A stretch of 64,000 nt of DNA from Fibrobacter sp. UBA4375 (GCA_002391195.1 DGRZ01000008.1:14306-78305); one strand, 5' to 3'; counted from the first letter of the stretch, positions 48,901 to 56,974 are shown. Notes: generated from the sequence alone by a model not told the origin. Translations and numbers: made by a program.

Positions 48901-51595
48901 ATTCTTGGTTTCTGGTAAGGAGTATGTGGGTGGCCTTGTTGGGTATCTAGACGATGCGGTTGTCTCGGATTGTTATTCTATCGCAAATGTTGTGGGTGAA
49001 AGGAATGTTGGTGGTTTGGTGGGCAATTCTGATCATGCGACGGTGAGGACCTCCTTTGCGGCTGGTAAAGTTCAGGGAAATTCAAAATGGGGTGGTCTTG
49101 TAGGCTCTGATAAAGGATCAGACTATGTGTTGGTCTATTACGACAGTAGCCTTTGGTTTGTCAATGTGACGGCTGCGGGAGAACTTCGCAACACGCGGCA
49201 AATGGTATCAAAAGAAAACTATGAAGGCTGGGACATTGAAAACACTTGGAAAATCGTTGCTGATACGACATACCCTTACCTGTCTTGGTTGGGAAGAGCT
49301 TATCCCATATCCCAAACGATGAAGGAGAAGGTTTATCCGAATTTGACTGTAGACTCGACGATGTTAAAGATGAAAGGTTCGGGTACCGAAGATGATCCTT
49401 TTCTTATTAAAACATACGGAGACTTAAAATCCATCGGATATGGGAAATACAAACTTTCCTCAATTTATCGTGTTGTTAACGACATTGACGCATCTGTGTC
49501 CAAGAGGGAAGCCCGTTTTAGCGGTCGAGGTACGGGGTTTAAGCCTATTGGAAAAATCGACATATATGAAGAATATTGCGATTGCAGTGGAGTCGTTCTT
49601 GGCGGATACACGTCTCAAGATACTTCGAGACTGTTTAGTGGAAAACTCTATGGTGGTGGCCACAGCATCAACGGTCTTTTTATGAATTACATGGACAATG
49701 AACCTAAAGGGTTCATAGACACGATTGCGACAACTGGTATGGTTGATAGCTTGTCTTTCAAAAAGTATGAGTTTTCCACTGGAGAAAGTGGACTCCAACA
49801 TGTTGGGGCTTTGGCTTCTGTGAATATGGGCTCAATAAGCTATGTAGATGTGGACGCGCTACTAAGTAATATTTATCATGGGGCAGGTCTTGTTTATGAT
49901 AATAAGGGGCGAATTGAAAGTTGCGCTGTCAAGGGGGCCTTTAAGGGAGGTTCTATTGCGGGGATTGCCGAAATAAATGATGGGGTTATCATTGATGTAA
50001 ATGTTGATGCAGAATGGATGGATGGCTCATGGCAATTGGCTGGGATTGCGTTAGTCAATAGGGGTCTTGTTAAACGGGCTTCAGCTAAGGTGAAGGCGAA
50101 TGATGCTACTGGCCCCATAGGCGGTATTGCCGCGTTGAATACTGTCGAAGGTCAGATTGACTCTGCAACTGTAAGTATAGATGTTAAGGCAAAGAGCGGG
50201 GAGGCAGGCAATGTTTCGCATAGTGTAAGCGGTTCTGAAAGTGAAATCTTTGGCTTTGACGGAGTCGGAGGAATTGTAGCGACCGATAGCGGAAATATTT
50301 CGAGCTCAACAGTGACTGGTACCATAGAAGCACAGACTAGCGCCTACGTAGGTGGAGCGATTGGTAAGGCTTATGGTAAAAATATGAGGGGGTTACATGC
50401 GTCGGTAAATGTTGTTGGCAAGGAGTATGTCGGCGGTTTGGTTGGCCTGAACAAAACGGCTATTTCTGAGTGCTTTGCGACAGGGAATGTCCAGGCCTCA
50501 GAAGTGAGTTCAGGTGGGTTTGTTGGTTGGAATGATGGCTTGATTGAACGATCTTTTGCGAAAGGAGATGTTCATGGCGGTGCAGGCTTTGTTGGAGTTA
50601 ATAATGGCTCTGTTAAACAATCCTATTCGGTAGGTGATGTCACTGGGAGTTCGGCTTTTGTTGGAGTGAACCAATCTGTAATAGAAGATTGTTATTCAAC
50701 GGGTAATGTGTATTTGATCAATGGTGCGAATGCCCTAATTAATACCCCTATTGCTCGATTTAGGGGCTATGTCGCGGGTAATGTTGTAAGGAACGAAATA
50801 AACTATTGCGGTGGCATGGCTTCGCTATCGCAGCCTGTGGACGAGTTCTATTACCTTGCGGACAATTGCGTTGATTCATTGGAGATAGGAAGTGGTCTTA
50901 CGCCTGATGAAATGCGTACGAGAATGTCTTTTGATAAGTTCAATTTTGATTCAGTATGGTTCATCAAGGAAGGAGTCACCTATCCGCTTCTTCGAGGTAT
51001 GCCCAATCCACCTGTTGTAAGCAACATCGAACTAACGTTTGGAGAAGGCGAATTCCAAGTAAAGAAAGTCTACAGTAAGTTGCTTGAAGAAGCCATTGAA
51101 ATGGATATGACTGCGGTAAAGGTGCTAAAAATGGACCCTGTAGACGAGTTTCTACTTGATTCCTTGGAAAAAACGAAAACACTTTCGGGAAAGTTCCAAC
51201 TATTGTACCATGTAGGTGTGTTATTAGGCTCCGATACTCTTTGGGGGGCGCCGGCCGTAGTGGATTTGAACATTGAGAGACTTACTACAGAGAATGTAGA
51301 CGTTGAGAGGTCTCCTGGTATCTATGAATTTGAATCTGTCTCCGGATTAGGGTTCGGTGCTTTGTTTAAGGGGTCCCTTCTGGTTCTTCGCTATGATATG
51401 CCGGTTGCAGGGACCATAAGGTTTACACTCGTGGATATGCAGGGACGTGAGGTGCGTTCCCTGGACTTGGGACATCGAATAGTTGGCGCCTATCGCGAAA
51501 CTCTCGTTGTTGATGGAATTGCCGATGGACCTTACATTGGTGTGCTGTTGTTGAATGACAGGGTGGTGCGCAGTGGTGTGCTTTTGAAGAAGTAA
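45929..51595 (+). CDS. Very large secreted GLUG-repeat surface protein with sorting-like tail
   Basis: The 1888-residue protein has a signal peptide (cleavage near residue 23) and four modules opening with GSGT/GDGSSENPFQI- or KI-type segments plus DLKAIG/ELKYIG and DIDAS (near residues 30, 525, 815 and 1150). Each module is followed by runs of GLUG-type repeats (YVGGIAGE, YVGGLVGMG, YVGGAVGS, YVGGLVGN). Four D-x-D/N-containing Cys pairs occur (CNEDGCNGF, CNADGSICKGF). The last 90 residues (TIRFTLVDMQGREVRSL ... GPYIGVLLLNDRVV ... LLKK) are a sorting-like C-terminal domain. GLUG repeats occur in surface proteins and IgA-peptidase-like proteins; no protease motif is visible. Adhesin or matrix-binding role inferred. 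The gene is visibly more AT-rich than its neighbours. Confidence 0.88.
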   Translation: MCVKIQTFLGVAILLFVGQLFAANGFMAGDGSSENPFQIEDYEDLKAIGKGVYLYSSNYVLTGDIDASASMDEMCNEDGCNGFVPIGMNKDATASTIFGGAINGDNHTISNLTIWFPCEANVAFISYLGGSVANLNFDHIRVTGRTTGFDHVAGVAAKQTGSIRNVHITNGFVLGRSYVGGIAGEVVSPSGGQAVLEDVSFQGEIKGLWGVGGIAGKSDVAINHASADVNIIVMEKGAGGIVGFGDAYLSQSHGTITPTEAGVDEVGGISGNGTVYSCFSTMDLIRSSGVSFDEKIGGIVGKGDAYFSYIHGTVEGTDYVGGLVGMGKVENSYAIGTVRGSKYVGGAVGSGSVRYSYAASVVQGDEAVGGLVGSVSGNNAVVSSYWNVEISGLDASAGGVGLSTAEMMSFTSFVDWSTLGYDEYHYWAIDEGRSFPYLDINPFSKKSQVPIAIPTAAAKWQENPLVASLVDVDGELIGKWLGWAQRNNSGDSGDSDSLYYGYRIGAVNGRDTVWGTSSYMAVPNKIEISSFAQLQKIGNHIAYPLEANYELTADIDGLGQNFEPIGDSVHAFVGVFDGKKHTIRNLQIGNEKRDFSGFFGYAQNAVIQNLKLMNVKVTGCWFVGAMAGSTKNSVVTNVISLNGDVEGESFVGGLIGEAVGGNIAIVATTGNIKGDDYIGGVVGDLSASINDAFSINVIKGYEYVGGVFGYVESYAPIVRRVYSASMIKAPDGRGLAASALYVALDPSTCFFDGTVAQVESGGLPTASMLKQETYSTYDFDAVWEIQEDISYPYFKGMGQMEPGKLDDDGTVNFLAGKGTERNPYQIHNYEELKYIGKYEYTLDKYYKLMGNIDASLSKRENCNADGSICKGFEPIGEFSGVFIGDNKIIAGLNINRSDEDSVGLFRALAKKARVTGIVFDTTSYFGEDYTRGDSSDKGFVRGKNYVGTLAGVDNGAVVENIFVKNDVMGDNYVGSVVGKKTSGTIERSASRFLVSGKEYVGGLVGYLDDAVVSDCYSIANVVGERNVGGLVGNSDHATVRTSFAAGKVQGNSKWGGLVGSDKGSDYVLVYYDSSLWFVNVTAAGELRNTRQMVSKENYEGWDIENTWKIVADTTYPYLSWLGRAYPISQTMKEKVYPNLTVDSTMLKMKGSGTEDDPFLIKTYGDLKSIGYGKYKLSSIYRVVNDIDASVSKREARFSGRGTGFKPIGKIDIYEEYCDCSGVVLGGYTSQDTSRLFSGKLYGGGHSINGLFMNYMDNEPKGFIDTIATTGMVDSLSFKKYEFSTGESGLQHVGALASVNMGSISYVDVDALLSNIYHGAGLVYDNKGRIESCAVKGAFKGGSIAGIAEINDGVIIDVNVDAEWMDGSWQLAGIALVNRGLVKRASAKVKANDATGPIGGIAALNTVEGQIDSATVSIDVKAKSGEAGNVSHSVSGSESEIFGFDGVGGIVATDSGNISSSTVTGTIEAQTSAYVGGAIGKAYGKNMRGLHASVNVVGKEYVGGLVGLNKTAISECFATGNVQASEVSSGGFVGWNDGLIERSFAKGDVHGGAGFVGVNNGSVKQSYSVGDVTGSSAFVGVNQSVIEDCYSTGNVYLINGANALINTPIARFRGYVAGNVVRNEINYCGGMASLSQPVDEFYYLADNCVDSLEIGSGLTPDEMRTRMSFDKFNFDSVWFIKEGVTYPLLRGMPNPPVVSNIELTFGEGEFQVKKVYSKLLEEAIEMDMTAVKVLKMDPVDEFLLDSLEKTKTLSGKFQLLYHVGVLLGSDTLWGAPAVVDLNIERLTTENVDVERSPGIYEFESVSGLGFGALFKGSLLVLRYDMPVAGTIRFTLVDMQGREVRSLDLGHRIVGAYRETLVVDGIADGPYIGVLLLNDRVVRSGVLLKK

Positions 51596-51635
51596 ACCGG
51601 TGCGGATGATAGGTTGGTTCCGTTTGTTGCAAATA

Positions 51636-51664
51636 AAAATCCCGCGATTCCTCGCGGGATTTTG
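51636..51664. terminator. Bidirectional terminator between GLUG gene and tRNA-His
   Basis: AAAATCCCGCG and CGCGGGATTTT form an 11-bp stem with a six-base loop, with A/T runs on both sides. It sits 41 bases after the GLUG protein stop and five bases past the 3' end of the opposite-strand tRNA. Confidence 0.85.
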
Positions 51665-51668
51665 AAGG

Positions 51669-51743
51669 GTGGGTGACCGGACTCGAACCGACAACATCCA
51701 GAATCACAATCTGGGACTCTAACCAATTGAGCTACACCCACCA
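51669..51743 (-). tRNA. tRNA-His (anticodon GTG)
   Basis: The minus strand folds as a cloverleaf: acceptor GTGGGTG/CACCCAC, TA at positions 8-9, D-arm AGCTCAATTGGTTAGAG, anticodon stem CCAGA/TCTGG with loop TTGTGAT (anticodon GTG), and T-arm CGGTTCGAGTCCG. The extra G at position -1 (51743) pairs with discriminator C73 (51669), the identity mark of histidine tRNA. The CCA end is not encoded (CCT follows). A TATATT -10 box at 51759-51764 lies 15 bases upstream. Confidence 0.97.
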
Positions 51744-51758
51744 TGAGTGTGAGCCCAA

Positions 51759-51764
51759 ATATAA
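51759..51764 (-). promoter_or_regulatory. -10 box of the tRNA-His gene
   Basis: The minus strand reads TATATTTGGG, close in form to TATATTGGGA before pflB. It directly follows the T-tract of the upstream terminator. Confidence 0.5.
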
Positions 51765-51796
51765 AAAAGCCACCCCAAATTTCAAGGGGTGGTTTC
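51763..51796 (-). terminator. Terminator of the zinc-knuckle protein gene
   Basis: On the minus strand ACCACCCC and GGGGTGGC(T) form a stem with a nine-base loop followed by TTTTTTA. It lies 41 bases past the stop codon and runs into the tRNA-His promoter. Confidence 0.8.
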
Positions 51797-51836
51797 CATT
51801 TTTAAGAGAAAAGGGCCGTTTTAGGGGCACTGGCGG

Positions 51837-52202
51837 TTAATCGCCCCCCTTTTTGGCCATAATGCGCAGGAAGTTTTCCCGCTTGAAGTCGTTCCGGTGC
51901 TCCATGCAGAAGCGGGGGTAAACCGTCTGCTTGGGGAACACCTTGATGGTGAACTTTTCGTCGCAGCCTTCCAGACAGCACTTGAAGGTGAGGTCCATGG
52001 ACTCCGTATAGTTGTGGCGGAAGATGATGTTCTTGGACTCGATGCTGTCCATGCTCTTCTTCTGCTTCTGGCGCTGCTTGATGTCGCGGTGCAGTTCGCA
52101 GTACTTGGCGATGGGGTGGCCCCAGAACTCGCGACCGCAGCCAGGTTCCTGGCAGATTTTCAGCTTGATGCGCTTTTTCTTTTTGTACTTGGGTAACTGC
52201 AT
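51837..52202 (-). CDS. Small protein with two Cys/His zinc-knuckle-like motifs
   Basis: The 121-residue basic protein starts at ATG 52202 (CTGGAG upstream). Two similar units each contain C-x4-C, a spacer, then C-x2-H: CQEPGC ... YCELH (about 15-40) and CLEGC ... FCMEH (about 80-105). A Lys/Gln/Arg-rich helix (DIKQRQKQKKS) lies between them. The tandem pattern suggests two bound zinc ions. No family is recognised. Nucleic-acid binding is a guess from the basic charge and zinc motifs. Preceded by a TATCTT box (minus strand, near 52245) and ended by its own terminator. Confidence 0.75.
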   Translation of the reverse strand: MQLPKYKKKKRIKLKICQEPGCGREFWGHPIAKYCELHRDIKQRQKQKKSMDSIESKNIIFRHNYTESMDLTFKCCLEGCDEKFTIKVFPKQTVYPRFCMEHRNDFKRENFLRIMAKKGGD

Positions 52203-52321
52203 AGTGTCTCCAGAGGCTTGTTCGCCATTGTGTGGGAAAGATAGCAAATTTTTTTTAGCAAGGCTTTTTTGGGGCGAAAAAAGCGTCTATAAAGGTAAAG
52301 GGTCTTTTTTTAGGAGGTTTT

Positions 52322-53242
52322 ATGACTCGAATTTTGCGGAATCTTGTTGTTTGTGTCAGGGTGCCCTTATGTGTTGCCGTTGTTGCGGCCCTGTGCTGCA
52401 TTGTGCCGGCGGGGTGTACCTGGGTGAGCGAAGCGGGGGAGGAGGAACGCCCCTTGCGTGTGACGGCGCTGGACGTGGGGCAGGGACTTGCGGTGTTGCT
52501 GGAGCATGACGGACGGTTCGCCCTCTACGACGCGGGGCCCGATTCGGCGGGAGTGGCCGACAGCCTCGGGGCCAGGGGCGTCCGGGAACTGGAGTGGGTT
52601 GTGTTGAGCCACAACCATCGGGACCATGTAGGCGGGTTTGTGGAGCTGAAGGACATTCGGGTGAAACATCTTTTCGTAGGGCCCGATACGGCAGGCGGTT
52701 TATGGCGGGATAGCGTGCTGTATATAGCTCACAAGCGGGGAATTCCGGTGGATACGCTCCTGCGGGGTGACGCTTTACAATTCGGGCTGGCGCCCGGTTC
52801 GTCTGGTGGCAGCCACCTCGGTTTCGGGGAGGCGCCGGACATTCGGGTGCTGTGGCCTACGGACTATGACGTGGTGTCGGGAAACCACGGGAGCGTCGTG
52901 TTGCAGGTGGCGTGGGGCAAGGTTTCGGCCCTCTTGACTGGCGACCTGGACAGCCTGGGGGAGCGCGGTCTGCTGGAGCTGTCGCCGACCCTAACGGCGG
53001 ACTTGTTGCAGGTGGGGCATCACGGGTCAGCGGGCAGCAGCGGTCTCCAGTTCCTCGCGCAGGTGTCGCCGGAATATGCGGTGGCAAGCGTTGGGGCAGC
53101 AAACCCTTACGGCCACCCGTCGGAACAGGTCGTGCAGAAACTGAAATACGTGCTGGGCGATTCCCTGCGGTTTTTCCGCACGGATCAGAACGGGAGCGCC
53201 AGCTTTGAACTGTGGCCGGGGATGGGCGTGATTAGTCCCTGA
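52322..53242 (+). CDS. ComEC-C-terminal-like metallo-beta-lactamase-fold lipoprotein
   Basis: The 306-residue protein has an N-terminal signal helix ending in VPAGC (possible lipobox, Cys at about 37), then a metallo-beta-lactamase fold: TALDVGQGLAVLL, the metal motif SHNHRDHVGG (HxHxDH), VVLQVAWGKVSALLTGDLD and the final QVGHHGS and NPYGHPSE. These are the features of the hydrolase part of the DNA-uptake protein ComEC, here without its membrane channel domain. It may be an exported nuclease or phosphodiesterase. It has AGGAGG six bases before the ATG. High GC content. The 3' end overlaps the opposite-strand thioesterase gene by 11 bases. Confidence 0.85.
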   Translation: MTRILRNLVVCVRVPLCVAVVAALCCIVPAGCTWVSEAGEEERPLRVTALDVGQGLAVLLEHDGRFALYDAGPDSAGVADSLGARGVRELEWVVLSHNHRDHVGGFVELKDIRVKHLFVGPDTAGGLWRDSVLYIAHKRGIPVDTLLRGDALQFGLAPGSSGGSHLGFGEAPDIRVLWPTDYDVVSGNHGSVVLQVAWGKVSALLTGDLDSLGERGLLELSPTLTADLLQVGHHGSAGSSGLQFLAQVSPEYAVASVGAANPYGHPSEQVVQKLKYVLGDSLRFFRTDQNGSASFELWPGMGVISP

Positions 53243-53978
53243 ACCCGATGCGGGCCTGGAAATGGCACTTGGTCATGTCGGCCGCGTTCATGCCAAAGAT
53301 GTAGGCGTGGTGGTTGGTGTTCTTGAAACGCACCAGGTTCACCTTTTCGCCTAGGGGAATCTGCTGGATGTAGTTCATTTGTATGGAACGGATGCCCCGG
53401 TCCTTGATTTCTTCTTTGCTGAGCACGTCGGTGACCCAATCTACATAGCGGCAGTGGTTCACGTGCTGGTTCATGTCCAGGTCGCTGTAGTGGGCGGTCT
53501 CCTGTTGCACCACGGCGGGGTCGATACTCGGGCCCAGAATGTCCATCATCTCGGGCAGGGCGTTCTTGCCCGGAAACAGCGGGATGGGGTAAGGGCTATT
53601 GGCCGGGTTTTCGGACTTGCCTGTCTTGAGGTTCACCAGGAGCCACGACGATGTGGCCTGGGCGATGGCGTTTCCGCGGGCGTCCAAGATAGAATAGTCC
53701 TTGAGGCACACCTTGTCCTTGTAGAATTCCTTGGCCCAGGTGGAAATGGAAATTTTTTCGCCCCAGAGGGGAACGTGCAAAATCCGGAGCTTGATGCGGG
53801 TGATGACGGTGGTGTAGCCCGCCTTTATCATTTTCCAGAGGCCGAAACCGTTTGCTTCGGCGTCGGCGATGGCGGTTTCTTCCATGAACAGGAACAGGTT
53901 GGAAAGTTTCAGTCGGCTGTGGAGGTCGCAATCCGAAAAGCGGACTTCGAATTCCTTGGTAGTGATTTCTGGTTCCAT
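53232..53978 (-). CDS. Acyl-ACP thioesterase
   Basis: The 248-residue cytoplasmic protein is a double hotdog thioesterase of the FatA/FatB-like bacterial family, releasing fatty acids from acyl carrier protein. Visible are FEVRFSDCDLHSRLKLSNLFLFMEE at the N-terminus, SSWLLVNLKTGK, and in the second hotdog the catalytic-region motif SDLDMNQHVNHCRYVDW (Asn and His conserved). The ATG at 53978 has GAGGAA upstream and fits family length; an in-frame ATG at 54044 preceded by GACGGAG is an alternative adding 22 residues. Divergent from aroA. Confidence 0.9.
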   Translation of the reverse strand: MEPEITTKEFEVRFSDCDLHSRLKLSNLFLFMEETAIADAEANGFGLWKMIKAGYTTVITRIKLRILHVPLWGEKISISTWAKEFYKDKVCLKDYSILDARGNAIAQATSSWLLVNLKTGKSENPANSPYPIPLFPGKNALPEMMDILGPSIDPAVVQQETAHYSDLDMNQHVNHCRYVDWVTDVLSKEEIKDRGIRSIQMNYIQQIPLGEKVNLVRFKNTNHHAYIFGMNAADMTKCHFQARIGFRD

Positions 53979-54063
53979 GGGTTCCTCGCGGCTCTGGTTT
54001 GCAGGGGCTGCCTTTGTGGTCTCTTTTGCGGAGTGGAGCTCCATCGGCTCCGTCTTAAAAATG

Positions 54064-54069
54064 TATAAT
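54064..54069 (+). promoter_or_regulatory. -10 box for leaderless aroA transcript
   Basis: A consensus TATAAT is followed by eight bases and the ATG at 54078 with no ribosome-binding site. Confidence 0.5.
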
Positions 54070-54077
54070 TTTTACGT

Positions 54078-55400
54078 ATGGAAGATTTTCAGTTCCGCAA
54101 GAGTTTTGAGCAGTTGCCCGCTTTCAAGTCCTTCGAGGGGACTATCCAGTTACCGGGCTCCAAGAGTATCACGAACCGCGCTTTTTTGATTTCGGCCCTG
54201 GCGGCAGGCAAGACCAGGCTGCATAACCTGCTGAAAAGTGACGACACCCGCTACATGGGCGAGGCCCTGCAGAAGCTGGGCGTGGAAATCCAGTTTTCGG
54301 ATGATTTTTCGGAGGCGGTAGTCTGCGGAAACGCTGGCCCCGTGGATGCACCTGCGACTCAGTCGGGTGCTCCTGTGGAACTGTTCCTCGGAAACGCGGG
54401 CACGGCCATGCGGTCCTTGACGGCGGCCCTGACCCTTGGTCACGGGGAATTTGTCTTGCGGGGCGAAGAACGCATGCGGGAACGCCCCATCCTGGATTTG
54501 GTGGAAGCCCTCCAGAGCCTTGGAGCGGATGTCTCCTACGAGGAGACGGAAGGTTATCCGCCGGTCCGCATCAAGGCGGACGGGCTTAAGGGCGGTTCTG
54601 TTTCTGTGCGCGGGAATATTTCTAGCCAGTACCTGACGGCCCTCTTGATTTGTGCGCCCTATTGCAATGAACCCTTGCACATTCATGTAGAGGGAGAATT
54701 GATTTCGGCGCCCTACGTGCTTTTGACCCTGGACGTGATGAAACGTTTCGGTATAGAGGTCAAGCACGAAGGGCTTTCCGATTTCTACGTGCCCAAGGGC
54801 GTTTACCAGAGCCCGGGGGATTACACCGTCGAGGGCGACGCCAGTTCTGCAAGTTACCCGCTGGCCGCCGCCGCCATCTCGGGAGGCAGCGTCAAGGTCT
54901 TGGGCATGGGTTCCGAAAGTATCCAGGGAGACCTTGCCTTTGTGCATGTGCTGGAGCGGATGGGCGTGCAGGTAAAGCTTGGCCCCGACTGGGTGGAATG
55001 CACGGGCCCCAAGGGCAAGCTGAAGAGTCTCGGCGAATTCAATGCCGTAGAAATTCCCGATGCCGCCATGACCCTTGCGGTGCTTGCGCTTTTTGCCGAC
55101 GGTCCTATGACCATTTCGGGTATCGCCAGCTGGCGCGTGAAAGAGACAGACCGCATTGCCGCCATGGCTGCAGAGCTCCGCAAGGTAGGCGCCGAAGTTC
55201 GCGAATCGATGGATAGCATCACGGTGACGCCGCCGAAAGATTTGCAGAGCGCCTCCATCGAGACTTACAACGACCATCGCATGGCTATGTGCTTTAGCCT
55301 TGTTTCTTTGGGTGGCGTGTCCATCAAGATTCTGGACCCCGCCTGCGTGAACAAGACCTACCCGAGTTTCTTTGAGGATTTCAAACGGTTCGCCAAATGA
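54078..55400 (+). CDS. aroA: 3-phosphoshikimate 1-carboxyvinyltransferase (EPSP synthase)
   Basis: Transfers enolpyruvate from phosphoenolpyruvate to shikimate 3-phosphate in aromatic amino acid synthesis. The 440-residue protein has the family motifs LPGSKSITNRAFLISALAAG, LFLGNAGTAMRSL, RERPILDLVEAL, SSQYLTALLI, EGDASSASYP, WRVKETDRIAAMA and YNDHRMAM. The GNAGTAMR loop keeps the usual Ala of class I-like enzymes. It is followed by an ATGA overlap with the solute-binding protein gene, implying coupled translation of functionally unrelated products. Cytoplasmic. Confidence 0.96.
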   Translation: MEDFQFRKSFEQLPAFKSFEGTIQLPGSKSITNRAFLISALAAGKTRLHNLLKSDDTRYMGEALQKLGVEIQFSDDFSEAVVCGNAGPVDAPATQSGAPVELFLGNAGTAMRSLTAALTLGHGEFVLRGEERMRERPILDLVEALQSLGADVSYEETEGYPPVRIKADGLKGGSVSVRGNISSQYLTALLICAPYCNEPLHIHVEGELISAPYVLLTLDVMKRFGIEVKHEGLSDFYVPKGVYQSPGDYTVEGDASSASYPLAAAAISGGSVKVLGMGSESIQGDLAFVHVLERMGVQVKLGPDWVECTGPKGKLKSLGEFNAVEIPDAAMTLAVLALFADGPMTISGIASWRVKETDRIAAMAAELRKVGAEVRESMDSITVTPPKDLQSASIETYNDHRMAMCFSLVSLGGVSIKILDPACVNKTYPSFFEDFKRFAK

Positions 55401-56971
55401 TCCGGTTTGCAAAAAATGTTTCTACCGTCTTGACGCTTGCCCTGGTGTGCCTTTTCTCGGTGCGTTCTCTGGCATCGCAGCCAGCCCTGGTGGCGCCTCC
55501 GGACGATACCCTTTCCCTCTGGGTCATGGACAACGGTATCGGTTCCCAGCGGGCGCTTGGGCGCATTGTCAAACGGTTCCAGCGCGAAACGAAAATCCCT
55601 GTAAGCATCAGGTTCTTGAATTGGGGCGAAGCCTTTGCCGAAATTTCCAAGGCGCTGAACAGTGCAGATTCTGCGGCAGCGAACGGCAATGGCCCGGACG
55701 TTTTGCAGTTGGGCTCTACCTGGGTTCCTTTCTTTGCTTCGTCCGGGGCGATTGAACCTCTGGACGCCTACCTGGAACAGGTAGGGGCTACACGATTCTT
55801 TAGGGAGAGCTTCAAGGCGGCCCGCTTGCCCCAGGATTCCCTGGTGTATTCCTTCCCGTGGTTTGTGGACGTGAGGGCCCTGTACGCCAACGAGAAGATG
55901 TGGAAAAAGCTTGCGCTGAAAAAAGAGGAGGTGGATTCTTACTCCGAATTTATAGGTGTGCTGCGTGCTTTCGCGAAAAACGCCGCTGGCGGTTCCGATA
56001 GTGCAGCCAAGGTGGCGCCTTTCGCCCTGCCCGGAAAGGGGGACTGGACCGGCCCGCAACACATGGCGCCCTTCATCTGGAGCTTTGGCGGAGATTTTAT
56101 CACGAAGACTTCTGCAGGTTACCGCAGCGCCCTGCTGGATTCTACGACCCTCAAGGGGCTGGCCTACTACCTCAGGATTTTTGCCGATAGGGAAATTTCC
56201 CCTTACGGTCTGGACGAAAATTCCGTGCAGGAAACGGAACGGTTTATCGGTGGCGGGCAGCTGGTGCTGTACGGCACCTCCGAAATTATCCGCCAGATGG
56301 AAATTGCAGGCAAGGACGGCGGCCTCAAGGATTCGCCCATCGCCGAAGACGGAATAACCATCGTGGAGCCTCTGGCGGGGCATTCGGGAATCGTTTCTTT
56401 TGTAGGCGGAAGCCATCTGGTGTTGCCCAAGGCCCACAGGCCTGCTGCAGAACGGCTTCTCTGCTACCTGCTCCGGGCCGACAACATGGACGCCTACACC
56501 CGGCAGGTCGGGTTCTTGCCTGCCGACGAAAGCATCGTGAACATCTGGGACAAGGACGCCCGCTATTCCAGGATTATCGAGACCATGAAAACCGGAAAGT
56601 CTTTCCCGAACATTCCGGAATGGGTGGCTATCGAAGGAATATTGATAGAGTTTTCCAATGCCTTGGGTGACTTGTTTAGGGAAGGTTCTTCTCGCGAGGC
56701 TGTGGAAGACCAGGCGGTGGAATTGTTCTGGGATGCCCACCAGAAGATCAACAAGTCTCTTGGCTATGCCGACACGCTGGACAAAGCCCGCGCCGTTTCC
56801 CATATCAAGAGTCTGCTGTTCGCCCCTGTAGAAGAAGTGACTCCTGAATCCATGACGGTTGTCGTCGAAGAAGAGGGCGGCTCCATCTGGGTGTTTGTTT
56901 TGGTTGTGGTCATTGCGGCTGTTGCCGCCATCGCGGGCATGGCCCTGTCGGCCCTTATCAGGAAGAAGTAG
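55397..56971 (+). CDS. Membrane-anchored extracellular solute-binding protein (family 1 type)
   Basis: The 524-residue protein has an N-terminal signal (about 1-27) and a type I/maltose-type binding fold: LSLWVMDNGIGSQ, VSIRFLNWGEAF, PDVLQLGSTWVP, YSFPWFVDVRALYANEKMW, GGQLVLYGTSEI and FVGGSHLVLPKA. A C-terminal membrane helix (about 498-520, VFVLVVVIAAVAAIAGMALSALI) ends in RKK, so it is tethered to the inner membrane rather than free or lipid-anchored. No ABC permease or ATPase is nearby. It may deliver sugars to a distant transporter or act as a sensor. It overlaps aroA (ATGA) and lies just upstream of a peptidoglycan enzyme gene. Confidence 0.85.
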   Translation: MIRFAKNVSTVLTLALVCLFSVRSLASQPALVAPPDDTLSLWVMDNGIGSQRALGRIVKRFQRETKIPVSIRFLNWGEAFAEISKALNSADSAAANGNGPDVLQLGSTWVPFFASSGAIEPLDAYLEQVGATRFFRESFKAARLPQDSLVYSFPWFVDVRALYANEKMWKKLALKKEEVDSYSEFIGVLRAFAKNAAGGSDSAAKVAPFALPGKGDWTGPQHMAPFIWSFGGDFITKTSAGYRSALLDSTTLKGLAYYLRIFADREISPYGLDENSVQETERFIGGGQLVLYGTSEIIRQMEIAGKDGGLKDSPIAEDGITIVEPLAGHSGIVSFVGGSHLVLPKAHRPAAERLLCYLLRADNMDAYTRQVGFLPADESIVNIWDKDARYSRIIETMKTGKSFPNIPEWVAIEGILIEFSNALGDLFREGSSREAVEDQAVELFWDAHQKINKSLGYADTLDKARAVSHIKSLLFAPVEEVTPESMTVVVEEEGGSIWVFVLVVVIAAVAAIAGMALSALIRKK

Positions 56972-56974
56972 CGG

